Below are positions 52,560-62,319 of a DNA stretch of 64,000 nt, piece by piece; position 1 is the first letter of the stretch, and every line of letters starts with the position of its first letter. This stretch comes from Methylobacterium sp. R2-1 (lineage in GTDB: Bacteria; Pseudomonadota; Alphaproteobacteria; Rhizobiales; Beijerinckiaceae), in the NCBI RefSeq assembly GCF_014191355.1, contig NZ_JACHWM010000017.1, positions 1-64,000 of the forward strand. Reading direction: 5' to 3'. The notes below the pieces were generated by a model that saw nothing but the letters and a program-made list of their open reading frames with translations, was not told the origin of the DNA and made no database searches. The position numbers were made by a program, and so were the translations under genes.

Positions 52560-53483
52560 ATGACCGCGCACTCCCTCATCGACGACATCCGCGCCGCCGC
52601 GCCGAACCTTCGCGGTCGCCTCCTCGAAAACCAGTCGCTGGCCGACCTCACGTGGTTCCGTGTCGGCGGGCCGGCGCAGGTTCTATTCAGCCCGGCCGAC
52701 GAGGAGGATCTCGCCACGTTCCTGGCCGCTCTCGAGCCGTCCGTGCCGGTCACGGTGATCGGCCTCGGTTCGAACCTGATCGTGCGCGACGGCGGCATTC
52801 CCGGCGTGACGATCCGGCTCGGTGGCAAGGCCTTCGGCTCGGTCGAGATCGATGGCGAGATGATCCGCGCCGGCACTGCCGTGCCGGACATGCGCCTCGC
52901 CAAGACGGCAGCCGAAGCCGGCCTCGATGGGCTCGCCTTCTTCCGCGGCATCCCAGGATCCGTCGGTGGCGCGCTGCGCATGAATGCGGGCGCTCATGGC
53001 GGCGAGACCACTGACGTGCTGGTCGAGGCCCGCGGCATCGACCGGAAGGGCGAGGTCCATAGCTTCACCCATGCCGAAATGGGCTTCCGCTACCGCCATT
53101 CCTCGGCACCCGAGAACGTGATCTTTACGAGCGCGACCTTCCGCGGCCGTCCCGGCGATCGCGAAGAAATCGAGGCGGAGATGGAGCGGGTCACTGCCGC
53201 CCGCGAGGCCGCGCAGCCGATTCGCGAGCGCACCGGCGGCTCGACCTTCAAGAACCCAGAGGGCGGCAAGGCGTGGCAGCTCATCGACGCCGCCGGCTGC
53301 CGCGGGTTGGTCCGCGGCGGGGCACAGGTCTCGGAGATGCACTGCAACTTCTTGATCAACCGCGGCGGCGCCACCGCGGCCGACATCGAAGGGCTCGGCG
53401 AGGAGGTGCGCCGCCGGGTGCGCGAGACTTCCGGCGTCGAGCTGCACTGGGAGATCAAGCGGATCGGCGTCGAGACCGCCTGA
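52560..53483 (+). CDS. murB: UDP-N-acetylenolpyruvoylglucosamine reductase
   Basis: MurB is the FAD-dependent enzyme that completes UDP-MurNAc. The 307-residue product has the FAD-binding segments TVIGLGSNLIVRDGG near residue 62 and GIPGSVGGALRMNAGAHGGE near 130, the catalytic region RERTGGSTFKNPEG near 222 with the proton-donor serine, and the end HCNFLINRGGATAADI. It resumes the division cluster after the toxin remnant. Confidence 0.96.
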   Translation: MTAHSLIDDIRAAAPNLRGRLLENQSLADLTWFRVGGPAQVLFSPADEEDLATFLAALEPSVPVTVIGLGSNLIVRDGGIPGVTIRLGGKAFGSVEIDGEMIRAGTAVPDMRLAKTAAEAGLDGLAFFRGIPGSVGGALRMNAGAHGGETTDVLVEARGIDRKGEVHSFTHAEMGFRYRHSSAPENVIFTSATFRGRPGDREEIEAEMERVTAAREAAQPIRERTGGSTFKNPEGGKAWQLIDAAGCRGLVRGGAQVSEMHCNFLINRGGATAADIEGLGEEVRRRVRETSGVELHWEIKRIGVETA

Positions 53484-53526
53484 GCCGGCCCCTTCCCTAA
53501 AGCCGAATTTTTCGACGGAGCCCTCC

Positions 53527-54450
53527 ATGTCCAAGCACGTCGCCGTCCTGATGGGCGGCTGGTCCTCCGAGCGGGAGATCTCGCTTCGCTCCGGTACGGC
53601 CTGCGCCGCGGCGCTGGAAGGGGAGGGATATCGCGTCACCCGCGTCGACGTCGGGCCCGATATCGCCTCCGTGCTGACGGAGCTCCGACCCGATGCGGCG
53701 CTCAACGCGCTGCACGGGCCGGCAGGTGAGGACGGCACGATTCAGGGCCTGCTCGAAATCCTGAAGATCCCCTACACCCATTCCGGCGTGCTGGCCTCAG
53801 CGCTCGCCATGCACAAGGAGCGTGCCAAAACGGTCATGCGCGCGGCCGGTGTGAGCGTTCCGGAGGGCCGGGTCGTTAACCGTCATGATGCGGCGAAGTC
53901 ACACCCGTTAACCCCTCCCTACGTCGTCAAGCCCATCGCCGAGGGCTCCTCCATGGGGGTCATCATCGTGCGCGAAGAGCGCTCCCATCCGCCTCAGATT
54001 CTGGGCTCCGACGCGTGGGTCTATGGGGAGGAAGTCCTTGCAGAGACTTACGTTGCCGGCCGTGAGCTGACCTGCGCGGTGCTGGGGGATCGGGCCCTCG
54101 GTGTGACCGAGATCAAGCCCGTCTCAGGGGAGTGGTACGACTTCGACGCCAAGTACGCCGGAGGGGGGTCGATCCACGTCCTCCCCGCCGATCTTAAACT
54201 AAATATTTACCAGCGTGTCCAAGAGTTGGCGTTAACGGCGCATCAAGCACTGGGATGCCGTGGCGTCAGCCGTGCCGACCTTCGTTACGACGACACGCCG
54301 GGGGGAACCGGTGCTCTCGTCGTCCTGGAGGTCAACACGCAGCCAGGGATGACCCAGACGAGCCTTGTGCCGGAGATCGCGGCCCACGCAGGCCTGAGTT
54401 TCGGTGAACTCGTCCGATGGATGGTGGAGGACGCTTCTCTCAACCGCTGA
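53527..54450 (+). CDS. ddl: D-alanine--D-alanine ligase
   Basis: This enzyme makes the D-Ala-D-Ala dipeptide for peptidoglycan. The 307-residue ATP-grasp protein has the N-terminal GGWSSEREISLRSG near residue 10, ALHGPAGEDGTIQGLLE near 61, the grasp loop PIAEGSSMGVIIV near 136, DLRYDD near 254 and VLEVNTQPGMT near 268. Its middle part (53870-54240) uses TTA, CTA and other rare AT-ending codons unlike its neighbours. It overlaps ftsQ by 34 bp. Confidence 0.96.
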   Translation: MSKHVAVLMGGWSSEREISLRSGTACAAALEGEGYRVTRVDVGPDIASVLTELRPDAALNALHGPAGEDGTIQGLLEILKIPYTHSGVLASALAMHKERAKTVMRAAGVSVPEGRVVNRHDAAKSHPLTPPYVVKPIAEGSSMGVIIVREERSHPPQILGSDAWVYGEEVLAETYVAGRELTCAVLGDRALGVTEIKPVSGEWYDFDAKYAGGGSIHVLPADLKLNIYQRVQELALTAHQALGCRGVSRADLRYDDTPGGTGALVVLEVNTQPGMTQTSLVPEIAAHAGLSFGELVRWMVEDASLNR

Positions 54451-55355
54451 ACGCAGCCGGCAACCCCGGCAGCGGCGGGATCCTTGCGGGGCTGCGGCTT
54501 CCCCGGATCCTCAGGCGGTTCTCGTCGGCGCGTCGGCTCCGGCCGGCGGTGCCGATCGAGGCGCGCGTGCCGCGGCTCGCGGGCACCGCGCTGGTGGCTG
54601 GGCTCGCCGGCACCGTCGCGCTGACCGGCTTCGTCATGAGCGGGCGCTACGACAGCTTCGTCGCCGAGAATGGCCGTCCGCTCGACATCCTCGCGCGGAT
54701 CGCCGGCTTCGGCGTCGAGCGGGTGACCATCACCGGCCTGTCCCGGATGTACGAGCGGGAGGTGCTGAGCACCGCCGGTATCGACTGGCGCTCCTCGGTG
54801 CCGTTCCTCGACGTCGACGGGGTGCGTGATCGCCTGCTCACCGAGAAGCTGATCGCCAGCGCCTCCGTGCGCAAGCTCTACCCCAATGAGATCGTCATCA
54901 ACCAGGTCGAGCGGGAGCCCGCCGCCCTTTGGCAGCAGAACGGCGAGATCCAGGTGATCGCCGCCGACGGCAAGGTGATCGACGACCTGCGCGACGAGCG
55001 CTACGTCAACCTGCCGCTCGTGGTCGGTGCGGGCGCCAATGAGCGCCTCAAGGAATACCTCGACCTGATCGAGGCGGCCGGCCCGCTCGGCTCGCGCATC
55101 CGCGCCGGCACCTACGTTTCCGGCCGGCGCTGGACGCTCAAGCTCGACGGCGTCGATGTCCGCCTGCCGGAGGCCGACCCCGCCGAGGCGTTGGCCCGCC
55201 TCGTCCGCCTGGAGCGGGAGAGCAAGATTCTGGAGAAGGACATCATCGCGGTGGACCTGCGCATGGCCGACCGCGTCGTGGTGCGCCTGACCGAGGAGGC
55301 CGCGGCCGCCCGGGCCGAGAGCCGCAAGAAGCCGAAGAAGGGGACGGCGACATGA
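54417..55355 (+). CDS. ftsQ: Cell-division protein FtsQ
   Basis: FtsQ is the bitopic scaffold of the divisome, bound to FtsL/FtsB in most bacteria. The 312-residue product has a basic N-terminal cytoplasmic part, one membrane helix (about residues 58-78), the POTRA domain beginning GVERVTITGLSRMYEREVL, and the FtsQ/DivIB beta domain with VEREPAALWQQNGEIQVIAA. The ATG used overlaps the ddl 3' end; later starts are possible but would remove cytoplasmic residues typical of alphaproteobacteria. Confidence 0.94.
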   Translation: MDGGGRFSQPLNAAGNPGSGGILAGLRLPRILRRFSSARRLRPAVPIEARVPRLAGTALVAGLAGTVALTGFVMSGRYDSFVAENGRPLDILARIAGFGVERVTITGLSRMYEREVLSTAGIDWRSSVPFLDVDGVRDRLLTEKLIASASVRKLYPNEIVINQVEREPAALWQQNGEIQVIAADGKVIDDLRDERYVNLPLVVGAGANERLKEYLDLIEAAGPLGSRIRAGTYVSGRRWTLKLDGVDVRLPEADPAEALARLVRLERESKILEKDIIAVDLRMADRVVVRLTEEAAAARAESRKKPKKGTAT

Positions 55356-55411
55356 TCGCGCTCCGCCCCGCCGCACTCTCCTCCGTGTCCTGTCGCGTAT
55401 CCGCCGAGTAG
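55352..55411 (+). CDS. 19-codon ORF linking ftsQ and ftsA
   Basis: An ATG overlaps the ftsQ stop (ATGA), preceded by AAGGGG at good spacing. The frame runs 19 codons and stops at TAG 55409-55411, only 6 bp before the ftsA ATG, which lacks a clear ribosome site of its own. The product (MIALRPAALS...) looks unstructured. It may serve to carry ribosomes from ftsQ to ftsA by re-initiation. Peptide function is not implied. Confidence 0.4.
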   Translation: MIALRPAALSSVSCRVSAE

Positions 55412-55417
55412 CGTCCG

Positions 55418-56740
55418 ATGCAGACCCATCACGGCCTCACGCCGCGCCTGAAACCGCTCTCCGCCCGTCGGAGCGCGACGATGTCGGTGCTCGACATCGG
55501 CACCAGCAAGGTCGTCTGCCTCATCGCCGAGCTGCAGCCGGCCGAGGCGATGTCCACCCTGCGCGGGCGCACCCATCTCGCCCGGATCATCGGCATCGGC
55601 CACCAGCGCTCGCTCGGACTGAAGGGCGGCGCCATCGTCGATCTGGAGGCCGCCGAGGGCGCGATCCGTCAGGCGGTCCACGCTGCCGAACGCATGGCCA
55701 AGGCCGAGGTCCAGTCGGTCATCGTCAACATTTCCGGCGGGCGCATCGCCTCGCAGCATTTCGAGGCGCGTGTGAACGTCCGCTCCGGCACGGTCACCGG
55801 AGCCGATGTCGAGCGCGTGCTGGAGACCGCGAGCGCCCACGGCGTCAGCCCAGGCCGGGCGGTGCTTCACGCCCTGCCGACCGGCTACGCGCTGGACGGG
55901 CAGGGGGCCGTGATCGACCCGTCCGGCATGATCGGCAACGCGCTCGGTGTTGACCTCCACGTCGTCACCGCCGAGGCGGCCGCTGCGCGCAACCTGATGC
56001 TGGCGGTCGAGCACTGCCATCTCGGCGTCGATGCGGTGATCGCCACGCCCTACGCCGCCGGCCTCTCGGCGCTCGTGGACGACGAGGCCGAACTCGGCTG
56101 CGCTGTCGTGGACATGGGCGGCGGCACCACCAGCGTCGGCGTCTTCATGGGCGGCCACCTCGTCCATTGCGACGCCGTCGCGGTCGGCGGCCACCACGTC
56201 ACGATGGACATCGCCCGCGGGCTCTCGACCCGGGTCTCCGTCGCCGAGCGGCTGAAGACCCTCTACGGCTCGGCCATTGCCACGGCCTCCGACGAGCGGG
56301 ACATGATCGCCGTGCACGGCGTCGGCGAGGACGAGGGCGAGGCGCCCGGCCACGTGCCGCGCTCGCAGCTCGTGCGCATCGTCAAGCCGCGGGTCGAGGA
56401 GGTGCTCGAATTGGTGCGCGATCGCCTGCGCAACGCGGGCTTCGGCGCCCAGGCCGGCCGCCGGGTGGTGCTCACGGGCGGCGCGAGCCAGCTCGTCGGC
56501 CTGCCGGAAACGGCCCGCCGCATCCTTCAAGGACAGGTCCGGATCGGGCGCCCGCTCGGCATCCGCGGCCTGCCGGAAGCCGCCAAGGGGCCCGCCTTCT
56601 CGGCCTCGGTCGGCCTGCTGGTCTACCCGCAGGTGGCGCATGCGGAGCATTTCGAGCCGCGGGGGCAAGGCGCCTTCGCCGGCACGGGAACGGACGGATA
56701 CTTCTCGCGGGTCGGTCGCTGGATCCGGGAAAGTTTCTGA
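55418..56740 (+). CDS. ftsA: Cell-division actin homologue FtsA
   Basis: FtsA tethers FtsZ to the membrane. The 440-residue product has the actin-like phosphate-1 loop SVLDIGTSKVVCLIAE near residue 23, the 1C domain (about 105-185), phosphate-2 CAVVDMGGGTTSVGVFMGG near 228, and the adenosine motif VVLTGGASQLVGL near 350. The C-terminal amphipathic membrane helix is present: VGRWIRESF at the very end. ftsZ follows after 103 bp. Confidence 0.96.
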   Translation: MQTHHGLTPRLKPLSARRSATMSVLDIGTSKVVCLIAELQPAEAMSTLRGRTHLARIIGIGHQRSLGLKGGAIVDLEAAEGAIRQAVHAAERMAKAEVQSVIVNISGGRIASQHFEARVNVRSGTVTGADVERVLETASAHGVSPGRAVLHALPTGYALDGQGAVIDPSGMIGNALGVDLHVVTAEAAAARNLMLAVEHCHLGVDAVIATPYAAGLSALVDDEAELGCAVVDMGGGTTSVGVFMGGHLVHCDAVAVGGHHVTMDIARGLSTRVSVAERLKTLYGSAIATASDERDMIAVHGVGEDEGEAPGHVPRSQLVRIVKPRVEEVLELVRDRLRNAGFGAQAGRRVVLTGGASQLVGLPETARRILQGQVRIGRPLGIRGLPEAAKGPAFSASVGLLVYPQVAHAEHFEPRGQGAFAGTGTDGYFSRVGRWIRESF

Positions 56741-56843
56741 AGAACGACCCGCGTCGGGGCGAGGCCAGCGCGGGACAAGCAAGACAGGGCAGGCGTCGAA
56801 AGGCGTCGTTCAGGCAATCGAAAGTCACGAAGGGTTCGACCAC

Positions 56844-58601
<1,758 letters not shown>

Positions 58602-58964
58602 CTCGCCGACTGACAAGCGGATCGGCTGTGGATTGATGGGGGCGACGACGCCTCCATCGGCCCTCAGTGAGGTGTTTCGGCAACAGACCCGGGATCGCAA
58701 GATCCCGGGTTTAGTTGCTTGTTAAGACATTGAACACAAAATCCTTTTCAAGGATCGTGGCGAAACCGTGGCTGTAACAGATCGTAAGAATCCGTGATTT
58801 GGCCGCCCCGTTTGCCACAGCTATACACCATGCCGGAACGACAGAAGGCGCGCTTGGTCGACCGACCGGCAGCGCTCGCAGAGGCTTCAAGCAGCGGACG
58901 GACTTTCCCATTCCGCGCCCCAAACCGGGGATGCGCGGGAAGGATCCTGGCCGAGGGCTAAGGT
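58602..58964. other. ftsZ-lpxC intergenic region
   Basis: This 363-bp gap contains the hairpin at 58687-58710 and then an AT-richer stretch (58710-58800), which probably holds the lpxC promoter. A small stem ATCCTT/AAGGAT lies near 58741-58756. I see no gene and no exact stress-sigma site (the GGAAC at 58835 has no matching -10). Confidence 0.5.
58687..58710 (+). terminator. Perfect hairpin downstream of ftsZ
   Basis: ACCCGGGATC, loop GCAA, GATCCCGGGT: ten perfect pairs with a GNRA tetraloop. It is followed by TTAGTTGCTT, a poor T-tract, so it may terminate weakly or protect the ftsZ mRNA end. Confidence 0.65.
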
Positions 58965-59906
58965 ATGCGGACGAACCAACAAACAACGCTCAAAACGTCC
59001 GTGACCCTCACCGGAATCGGAGTCCACTCCGGAAACCCGGCAGAGATCACGATCCACCCCGCTAAAGCCAACCACGGTATCGCCTTCCTCCGAACGGGCA
59101 CGACCACCGGCAACGACCGGCTCATCAAGGCCCACTTCGCCTGCGTCTCCGCCACCGAGTTGTGCACCGTCATCGGTGATGTCGAGACCGGCGCCGTCGC
59201 CACCATCGAACACCTGATGTCGGCCCTCTACGGCCTTGGTGTCGACAATGCGCTGATCGAGATCGACGGCCCCGAGATGCCGATCCTCGACGGCAGCGCT
59301 CGCCCCTTCGTCACTGCCATCGACAGCGTCGGCCTCAGCCCCTGCGGCGCGCCGCGCCGCTGGATCAAGGTGCTCCAGCCCGTCCGCATCGAGGCCGGCC
59401 GCGCCTTCGCCGAACTCCGTCCGATCGACCGCGGCTTCCGCCTCGATGTGGAGATCGACTTCGAATCCCCGGTGATCGGCCGCTCGCGCAAGGCGATGGA
59501 CCTCACCCCGGCCGCCTACCGCCGAGAGATCGCTCCCGCCCGTACCTTCGGCATGATGAAGGACGTGGAGCGGTACTGGAAGGCCGGCTTCGCGCTCGGC
59601 GCCTCCCTCGACAACACGGTCGCCGTCGGCGAGACCGCTGTCGTCAACCCGGAAGGCCTGCGTTTCGCGGACGAGTTCGTCCGCCACAAGTTCCTCGACG
59701 CGGTCGGCGACCTCGCGCTGGCCGGCCTGCCGATCCAGGGCGCCTACCGCTCCTATTGCGGCGGACACCGCATGAATGTCGGCATCCTCGAAGCCCTGTT
59801 CGCCGACCGCGCGAACTACGCTATCGTCGAGGGGCAAGGCACCCGCCGCGAGCCGACACGGGCCGAGTTCGGCCTCGGCATCGCTGCCTTCGCCGCGGAA
59901 CTGTAA
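58965..59906 (+). CDS. lpxC: UDP-3-O-acyl-N-acetylglucosamine deacetylase
   Basis: LpxC catalyses the committed zinc-dependent step of lipid A synthesis. The 313-residue product has the N-terminal TLTGIGVHSGNPAEI near residue 15 and the zinc-binding motif IEHLMSALYGLGVDNA near 80, with HKFLDAVGDLALAG near 239 supplying the second His and the Asp ligand. GGHRMNVGIL follows near 262. It follows ftsZ, as in many proteobacteria, with its own probable promoter region. Confidence 0.97.
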   Translation: MRTNQQTTLKTSVTLTGIGVHSGNPAEITIHPAKANHGIAFLRTGTTTGNDRLIKAHFACVSATELCTVIGDVETGAVATIEHLMSALYGLGVDNALIEIDGPEMPILDGSARPFVTAIDSVGLSPCGAPRRWIKVLQPVRIEAGRAFAELRPIDRGFRLDVEIDFESPVIGRSRKAMDLTPAAYRREIAPARTFGMMKDVERYWKAGFALGASLDNTVAVGETAVVNPEGLRFADEFVRHKFLDAVGDLALAGLPIQGAYRSYCGGHRMNVGILEALFADRANYAIVEGQGTRREPTRAEFGLGIAAFAAEL

Positions 59907-60070
59907 CCGTCGCGCCACATCGGCTCGCGATCCACGTTCCGGACGGAATCCATTAACCGTTTCCGCCGCCCTGCCGTTTTGACGCCCGAATCGGCCTCCA
60001 CCCGTGAAAGCCTGCGCGTAGGTCGCGGTCCGCCTCGAGGCGGCCGGGCCTGACAGGGAATTTGATCGCG

Positions 60071-60946
60071 ATGCCTCTGACCTTCCCGACCCGTGGCGCG
60101 ATGGCGGCCGTGCTCCTCAGCCTCGGCCTCGGGCTCGGCGGCTGCGACGCCCTCGACCCGACCAACCTCTTCGCCGAGAAGTACAAGCCCGAGGCGGTTC
60201 CGGACACGCCTGCGGACAAGCTCTACAGCGAGGGCTTGGCGAAGATGGAGGACAAGGACTACGAGAACGCCGCCAAGCAGTTCGAGCAGCTCGACAAGCA
60301 GTACGCCTATTCCGATTGGTCGCGGAAAGGCCTGCTGATGACGGCCTACGCGAACTACGAGGGCGCGAAGTACGACGACGCGATCAACGCCTCGAAGCGC
60401 TACCTGCAGCGCCATCCGGCGAGCAAGGACGCGGCCTACGCCCAGTACCTGATGGCGATGTCGCAATATAAGCAGATCCCGGACGTGACCCGCGATCAGG
60501 AGCGCTCCGAGCGCGCCCTCGTCGCCCTGCAGGAGCTGGTGCAGAAGTACCCGACCTCCGAATACGCCGCCGACGCCAAGGCCAAGATCCAGATCACCCG
60601 CGACCAGCTCGCCGGCAAGGAGATGGAGGTCGGCCGCTTCTACCTCGAGAAGCGCGCCTTCCCGGCCGCGATCAATCGCTTCCGCGACGTGGTCAGCAAG
60701 TACCAGACGACCCGCCATGCCGAAGAGGCGCTAGAGCGCCTGGTCGAGGCCTATATGGCCCTCGGCCTCACCGGCGAGGCGCAGACCGCCGCAGCCGTGC
60801 TCGGCCACAACTTCCCCGACAGCCCCTGGTATCAGGATGCCTACAAGCTCCTGCAGACCGGCGGTCTGGAGCCGCGGGAGGAGAAGTCCTCCTGGCTCAG
60901 CAAGATCTATCGCGGCGTGATCGGCCGGACCGCCGCCGCCGAGTAG
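60071..60946 (+). CDS. bamD: Outer-membrane assembly lipoprotein BamD
   Basis: BamD is the essential lipoprotein of the beta-barrel assembly machine. The 291-residue product has a lipoprotein signal with lipobox LGGC (cysteine near residue 25), then TPR repeats: LYSEGLAKMEDKDYENAAKQ, MTAYANYEGAKYDDAINAS, FYLEKRAFPAAINRFRDVVS and LVEAYMALGLTGEAQ. ATG 60071 is preferred over a TTG three codons earlier. An intrinsic terminator follows at 61009. Confidence 0.95.
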   Translation: MPLTFPTRGAMAAVLLSLGLGLGGCDALDPTNLFAEKYKPEAVPDTPADKLYSEGLAKMEDKDYENAAKQFEQLDKQYAYSDWSRKGLLMTAYANYEGAKYDDAINASKRYLQRHPASKDAAYAQYLMAMSQYKQIPDVTRDQERSERALVALQELVQKYPTSEYAADAKAKIQITRDQLAGKEMEVGRFYLEKRAFPAAINRFRDVVSKYQTTRHAEEALERLVEAYMALGLTGEAQTAAAVLGHNFPDSPWYQDAYKLLQTGGLEPREEKSSWLSKIYRGVIGRTAAAE

Positions 60947-61008
60947 CACCGGCCCGCCATTCTCCCGCGGCAGGCTTGTCGAAGAGCGACGCAGACGAAG
61001 TGTTCGAG

Positions 61009-61043
61009 CAGCGTCCTGGATCCGAGATCCGGGACGCTGTTTT
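61009..61043. terminator. Intrinsic terminator after bamD
   Basis: CAGCGTCCTGGATC, loop CGA, GATCCGGGACGCTG: fourteen pairs including one wobble, then four T (rightward). It lies between bamD and the convergent glycosyltransferase. Confidence 0.8.
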
Positions 61044-61167
61044 CGTTTCGACGCAGGCGCGTTCGGTCATCCGCGCAGGGCCTGGCCAATCTCCGCGCGC
61101 GGCGAAGCCATTCCCTGTCGTTGCCAATCGAGCCGTGGCTCGGCTTGGCGGAGAGGAGGGTGCTTCT

Positions 61168-62154
61168 TCAGATGAGTCGGTCGATCCGCCTCTCGATCCG
61201 CTCGGAATACGCCCTCGCTACAGGCAGGGCGTCCGTGAGTTCGCCGTAGCGGGTGCACACCTCCGAGAGGAACCCGATGAGCGCCCGAACCGACTGCATC
61301 TCGGGGTCGTTCGGTGGCGTGTAGCGGAGGGGTCCGCCGCGATAATCCATCGGGTCATCGATGACGCAGCGATCCTCGTTCTCCCTCTCGAGGATCCATT
61401 CGGACCTCAGCAGTTTCTCGGGATGGTCTCTGAGAAGCTCGAACGGCCCGCGGTAATGGGTCGAGAAGCCACGATCCAGGCACGCCTGACCGGCCGTCAG
61501 GATCTTCGCCCATCCTCGGACGACCTTCGTGACGTATTGCGCGGCATTTCTCACCGAGAAATGCGCGATCCAGAGCCGCCGCTCGGTGACGACCGTGCCG
61601 CCGCTGCCCTCCGGCAAAGACACGTCGTGCTGCCCTTCCAGCACGAGGCCCCGCTCCTTCGACAGCCGCCAACTCACGATCACCTTGCCGTCGGCAGCGA
61701 TCTCCGTGCGGTGGGTGATGCGGCGCGGGACGAGGTTTTCGGTCGTGTCGTCGTGGGTCCTGTAGTTGTAGTGGGCCCAGGGAATCCGGACGGCGACGAC
61801 GTTCTCAGGGGAATTCTCCAGCCCCTGGAGATAGCCCCGCAATCCCCCCGGCAACTGGCGCTCGTCGTAGAACTCGTCGCTGTCGAGACAGGCGACCCAG
61901 TCCGCGTCGTGCCGATCAACCGCCTCGTTGTAGAGCCAGTTGTTCATGTCGCGCTCGGAGAAGCAGATCGACCGTGACTGGTAGACCGTCAGGGACAGCC
62001 CTTCTTCGGCGAGGCTTCTGATGACCTCGATGGTTCCATCCCGGCTCCCGTTGTCGAGAATGATGTGATGATCGACGAAGGCAGCGGCGTGCCGGATGAA
62101 GGCCTCGATGATGTCGACCTCATCGAGCACTCGACTCACTGCAACGATACGCAT
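61168..62154 (-). CDS. Glycosyltransferase, family 2-like (GT-A)
   Basis: The 328-residue product begins MRIVAVSRVLDEVDIIEAFI and has IILDNGSRDGTIEVIRSLAE near residue 30. The DxD metal motif is in WVACLDSDEFYDERQ near 92, the GT-A signature of Glyco_tranf_2_4-type enzymes. A C-terminal region rich in Arg/Trp/His follows. No membrane helix is present. Likely acceptor is a surface polysaccharide or protein, not identifiable. Upstream in-frame starts (62175, 62211) would add an atypical N-terminus. It interrupts the bamD-recN order seen in many relatives. Confidence 0.82.
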   Translation of the reverse strand: MRIVAVSRVLDEVDIIEAFIRHAAAFVDHHIILDNGSRDGTIEVIRSLAEEGLSLTVYQSRSICFSERDMNNWLYNEAVDRHDADWVACLDSDEFYDERQLPGGLRGYLQGLENSPENVVAVRIPWAHYNYRTHDDTTENLVPRRITHRTEIAADGKVIVSWRLSKERGLVLEGQHDVSLPEGSGGTVVTERRLWIAHFSVRNAAQYVTKVVRGWAKILTAGQACLDRGFSTHYRGPFELLRDHPEKLLRSEWILERENEDRCVIDDPMDYRGGPLRYTPPNDPEMQSVRALIGFLSEVCTRYGELTDALPVARAYSERIERRIDRLI

Positions 62155-62319
62155 GCACCGGCTCCCCAGACACATCCGACCCGGTGGGCGAAGCGGCCCA
62201 CGGCGGAACACGCGCGCGGCCGATCGTCGTCACGAATCTCGCAGCACTTTCCGGATGAAGTCCTCTCCGCTTACGGCTAAACCCGCGCACAATCCAATAA
62301 GGGGCTCTGGCGCCGCTTC

